This document shows positions 60,421 through 64,000 of a stretch of 64,000 nucleotides of DNA, one piece after another. Under the pieces are notes generated by a model, which had not been told where the DNA came from, ran no database searches, and worked only from the letters and a program-made list of their open reading frames with translations. How positions within the stretch are numbered: position 1 is the stretch's first letter; each line of letters begins with the position of its first letter. The stretch spans positions 3,100,001 through 3,164,000 of the forward strand of contig JAHYIO010000003.1 in assembly GCA_020543525.1 (NCBI GenBank), in the 5' to 3' direction. This DNA is from Coriolopsis trogii (Eukaryota; Basidiomycota; Agaricomycetes; Polyporales; Polyporaceae). The position numbers and the translations under genes are program-made.

Positions 60421-61507
60421 CTACATAGGTAGCTGCTAAATGTACGTCCTGCGTCTTCGAGGCGGTTGTCGCCTCACTGACACGTTCATGGAAGTATATG
60501 CAACCTCGCTTTTTGCAGCCTGAGTCCGTCCTTTTTCGTCAGCCCTCCTGTCGATCCCAATGATTTGAACCCAACGTGCGAGGGAAGCTTGAATACCCGC
60601 GCTCGCAGGCGAGATCTCATCCGCGTATACGGGACAGGGGGCACGATACCGAGAGCGGGGTGTCAGAGGAGAGCGGAGTCGGTATGTCTGGACTTCGCTG
60701 GTTCAGAGATACGTTGATTTGCTCATTGATACATGCGCTTATAGAGCACTGCGGCCCGGCGGGCAAAATCAGGCGACGTCGATGAGACGGAGTGGGCCCG
60801 GGACTGTGAACGAGTCGCTGTTCCAAGCGGCACTGGTGCATATCCTGGGCTCCACGTGCCTGATGCTCTGCCTCTGGAAGTCCTACGCATTGGCGATGGA
60901 GAAGAGTGAGACTGTGAGTGCCGTGAGAGAACGAGCGGGGTATGTAGGCTGTTCTGCCTCAGGCCGAGCCTCCCTACCAAAGCCGGTGTTCGGCTGACGT
61001 GATCTCGTTTGTAGGTCATGATAAACTAGACAGTGGCTCGAAGGATCGCGCGTCTACGCATCAGGTCCCACAACAACTAGCGGATTGCGCTCCGTCGCCG
61101 CGTATAAAAAACGTCACCGTTAGACGGTGTGTACAAACTTGGGTCAATGAAGGAGATGACAAGATTGTTGGCGGTCTTAACCAACCTCAGAGTCGGGGCA
61201 CAGGGGCATCGCGAGTCGTGACCAATTCGGAATTCCAGTGCTTCCGTCGTTCGTCATAGAAATCAAGGTTGGGTGTCGTGCGAAGACAAGGAACGAGATG
61301 CCTGGTATGCTGGACCGTGGTCATCGTGTGCTCGATGTCTGGTTAGTGGTCACGAGAATCTACTATTGTCCCCATGGCCACTAACCAGCGAAAAGGAGAT
61401 ACAGACACACGGACAATTGTCTCCGATGGCCACAATGGTATTATGGGCGCGTGTTCTGAAAGAATGCTCTGACCTTGGACCATGTCTGCGCGCTTACAGT
61501 AGCCGAG
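60421..61507. other. Gene-poor intergenic region
   Basis: About 1.1 kb with no gene recognised. The far right is the promoter of the FunK1 gene. Confidence 0.4.
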
Positions 61508-61515
61508 CTATATAG
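61508..61515 (+). promoter_or_regulatory. TATA box of the FunK1-like gene
   Basis: CTATATAG lies about 120 bp before the ATG at 61635 and is followed by a long CT-rich tract (about 61540-61620), a common fungal initiator context. Confidence 0.55.
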
Positions 61516-61634
61516 CCGGGCGTAACCCAGCCTTCGCTGCTCTCATCTCCTGCCCTCTCCTCTCCTTCTGCTGTGCTTTTCACTCCTTCTCCTCTTCTCT
61601 CCTTCACCATTCCTTATCACATTCTACGTCCGCT

Positions 61635-64000
61635 ATGTCTCACCCTCACACCATCCGCGTTGTCCCGTTCGCAGACTTCGTAACCAAGTATTTGGTCGGT
61701 GAGCGTGCCAACGCAGAAGCCTCTAACTCCCGCGCATTCGTGGTTGCTGCGAGAAAGCTTGAAACAATATTGCCCAATGCGACCCCTGCAGAGGCATTGC
61801 AGGTGCGTAGAATCCATCATTGGTTATACCCGACATAACCAAACTAACCACTTCTTACTTGAAGGAACTCGCGGACCTGTTCCGAAGATCCTCTGGTGCA
61901 AAATTGGATATGGATACCTGCGAGGGGAGCACATGGGGAGGTCGGTTGATTTCCCGAAGGTCTAACCGGCCTTCATGGGCCGAGCCGGGTGTACACATAT
62001 GCCTTTGCTCAGCCTCTGATCCCTTTGACGAGACGCACCACGGAGCATCGGAGCTCCCATACTCGACCACCGCGCGGTCCATCTTGCGGTGTAACCAGAG
62101 AAGGTGGCTCTTCGTCTTGTTCGTACACCAAGCCACGGTCCGATTCTCGCGGTGGGACCGGACCGGAGAAGTTGTGGTGACAGAGTCGGTGGCCTTGAAG
62201 ACGCAGGCCGCGATGATCCACGATGCGCTCAACTATGCATTCAAGCTGAGCCCGGAGCAACTCGGGCTGGATCCCACCGCTGCGGCGGTTCTCCCGGGCT
62301 TGCCGGAGTACGCCCTGATGGAGGACGTCGCCGAGGAAAATGGGGCCGATTTGGAGTTTGCGGAAGGGACAGTGGTGGAGGATCACGCGGACGGTCATCA
62401 ACCACCCTTCGCCTACACCAGGGCGATGTTTTCGAGGAGCATCGGACTCTCCGGTGCTCCGAGGCCGAAGCTGCCGGCGATCCCGCGATGGAAGCTTTCG
62501 ATACGCGGGGCCGACGGCGTATGTCAAGAGTTTTTGGTTGGACGTGCCCTTCATGGCGGGGAGGATGACAAGAACGCATGTGGTTGGTTTGCCGCTCTGG
62601 ACTATGTGGCTTACGGTGTCCAGAGCAAGGCGTTCTGCTTCCTCCGCGAGACGTGGAGAGCGCCTGAAGACGAAAGCGAAGGCGTGGTCTTGCTGAGGCT
62701 TCATGAGGCTGGTGTTCAGCACGTGCCGACTGTGCTCTCCTGTTGCGACTTTGACATCGACCAGGGACAGCCCGACAAGCCCGACCCTGACGATCCACAG
62801 CTTGTCCGTCACCGCCTTGCCATGAAGGAGGTTCCCGCTCCGTTGGAGCTCGTCCAGGGAGGGAAACAGTTGACGAGAATCTTGGGAGATTGCTTCTCAG
62901 GTGAGTGCCTAAGCACGTTCGGATGACTGATTGCTCATAGCGACACGCATATGATAGCTCTGGGCACCACGTTCACAAAGATCGCAGGTATGCGACATAG
63001 GGCTATTGACCCTAGCAGCATCGGGATTCTCCCGAAAGTTTGCATCGAAGGCGGCAAGCGAGTCGTCCAACACACAGGCCTCCTCCGGAACTGGGATCGC
63101 GGTCTATTGCCGAGAGAGGGCGCGCAAGTAAGCCTGTTTGCACAGGTACGAAGCTTAATTCCAACGGTTGTGATATTATGTAGCTGATGTTTCCTGGCGT
63201 GACTTCTAAGCAACCGACACCAGCATTTGTTTCCGTCGGACAGATGCAAGGCGCAAGCCTCGCGATGCCCACTATCACCGACGAGTTTGAGTCCTTGTAC
63301 TGGGTCGCTCTTTGGACGGCGGTGCGTTTCCTGGACTCCAACGTGCCCGATGCACGCCGGTTCCTGGCCCGTCTCTTTGGCAAAGTGGCAAACCTTCGCT
63401 TTGGCGGCTACGCCCGAACGCGGACGCGCGTGGTCGAAGAAGGGATCATACCCGTCGCGCTCCACGCCGACACCCAGGGCACGGCCGAGGATCCCGCGTT
63501 CGAGTCCCGACTCCGCTTCGAGCTGCGAGGAGCCGATGGGAAGAGGCTCGAGTCGCCCTTGAAGGTGTTGTTGGACGATCTGCTCTGGTTCTTCCACGCC
63601 CATCACCTCCAGCGGACTTTCTCCGGATTCGAAGACGAGGGCGAGCAGCCTGTCGGCGAGGAGATCTGGCCTCGTGCTCTCCGGGGCGAGATGCGGGACG
63701 TTGGGCTGCTGAAGAGGCCTTTGGCAGAGGTTGCGCGGCAGGCAAGCGACCCGGAGGCGATCCTCGCGTTGTTCACGTATGCGCTGGAGAAGGTGTGGCC
63801 GGGGGCAGACTATGCGGGCGATAGGTTATCGCATGAGGTCGTCAAGGCTGAGCAGGCTGCTGCTGCCGCTGCCGCCGCTGCCGCCGCCGCTGCTGCTGCT
63901 GCTGCTGCTGCTGCTGAGGTGGATGAGCCCGAGGCTCCCGGGCTCCAGCAGACGGAGGCGCACAACGTCGATGAAGCTGGAGCGGAGGCTGCAGACGAGG
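61635..64000 (+). CDS. FunK1-type protein kinase-like gene, probable pseudokinase; 3' end cut by window
   Basis: Exons 61635-61802, 61865-62900, 62958-63145 and 63211 onward join in phase. Exon 2 has VRFSRWDRTGEVVVTESVAL (the FunK1 RF-RWDRTG-V-VTE block), then CQEFLVGRALHGGEDDKNAC and LLRLHEAGVQHVPTVLSCCD. Exon 3 has the region where FunK1 shows H-R-D-I-S-x-x-N-I and then L-I-D-W-D. Here it reads HRAIDPSSIGIL and LLRNWDRG, so the catalytic Asp, the metal-binding Asn and the first Asp of DWD appear replaced. Exon 4 carries TDEFESLYWVALWTAVRFLD, as in the family. A polyalanine tract follows at 63851-63916. The kinase family is expanded in Agaricomycetes with unknown targets. The coding frame is intact throughout, so this is a pseudokinase candidate, not a broken gene. 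Confidence 0.8.
63851..63916 (+). repeat. GCN trinucleotide repeat encoding a polyalanine run
   Basis: About 21 alanine codons (GCT and GCC) in a row inside the FunK1-like reading frame. Such tracts are prone to length change by slippage. Confidence 0.85.

Overview
This is a stretch of a filamentous basidiomycete nuclear genome, most likely an agaricomycete of the polypore type. The evidence is many 50-70 nt GT-AG introns with CTRAY-like branch points, and lineage-typical proteins: cerato-platanin, a FunK1-type kinase, F-box/LRR proteins, a DUF6534-type 7-TM protein and an MCP1 homologue. Almost every gene is spliced, so the models below were built by joining open segments at GT...AG sites with matching phase. 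They are conceptual translations, not transcript-confirmed.

Left part (1-31.8 kb) is dense with housekeeping genes: a truncated membrane protein, a DUF6697-like protein, a TIP/ITFG1 homologue (13 exons), LACTB2, CWC22, a spartin-like senescence-domain protein, a small hypothetical protein, a fungal-specific hypothetical, CDC42, EMC4, a single-pass membrane protein, an HMG-box factor, MCP1 and the Pol I subunit RPA34. Neighbours are often divergent over short shared promoters (LACTB2/CWC22 161 bp, MCP1/RPA34 256 bp) or convergent (TIP/LACTB2, CWC22/spartin-like).

Middle part (32-50.3 kb) has an F-box protein, a cerato-platanin, a GNAT-like protein, a glyoxalase-like protein, a 27-exon animal-like P2C-type ATPase with a 5-nt micro-exon, a Pfs2/WDR33 WD40 polyadenylation factor and an Ariadne RBR ubiquitin ligase.

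Right part (50.3-64 kb) holds an F-box relic, a CBM21 PP1-targeting subunit, COX17, a clearly frameshifted DUF6534-like pseudogene, and a FunK1 kinase-like gene running off the right edge whose catalytic motifs look degenerate.

The gene-poor gaps are 13.5-14.8, 15.9-17.1, 19.7-22.1, 23.0-24.7, 26.6-29.6, 35.6-36.9 and 50.3-53.7 kb. The clearest mobile element is a 638-bp non-autonomous, hAT-like element at 23.57-24.21 kb with 30-bp terminal inverted repeats, an 8-bp target duplication and repeated internal CGGACCA motifs. No operon, CRISPR array, rRNA or convincing tRNA was seen.
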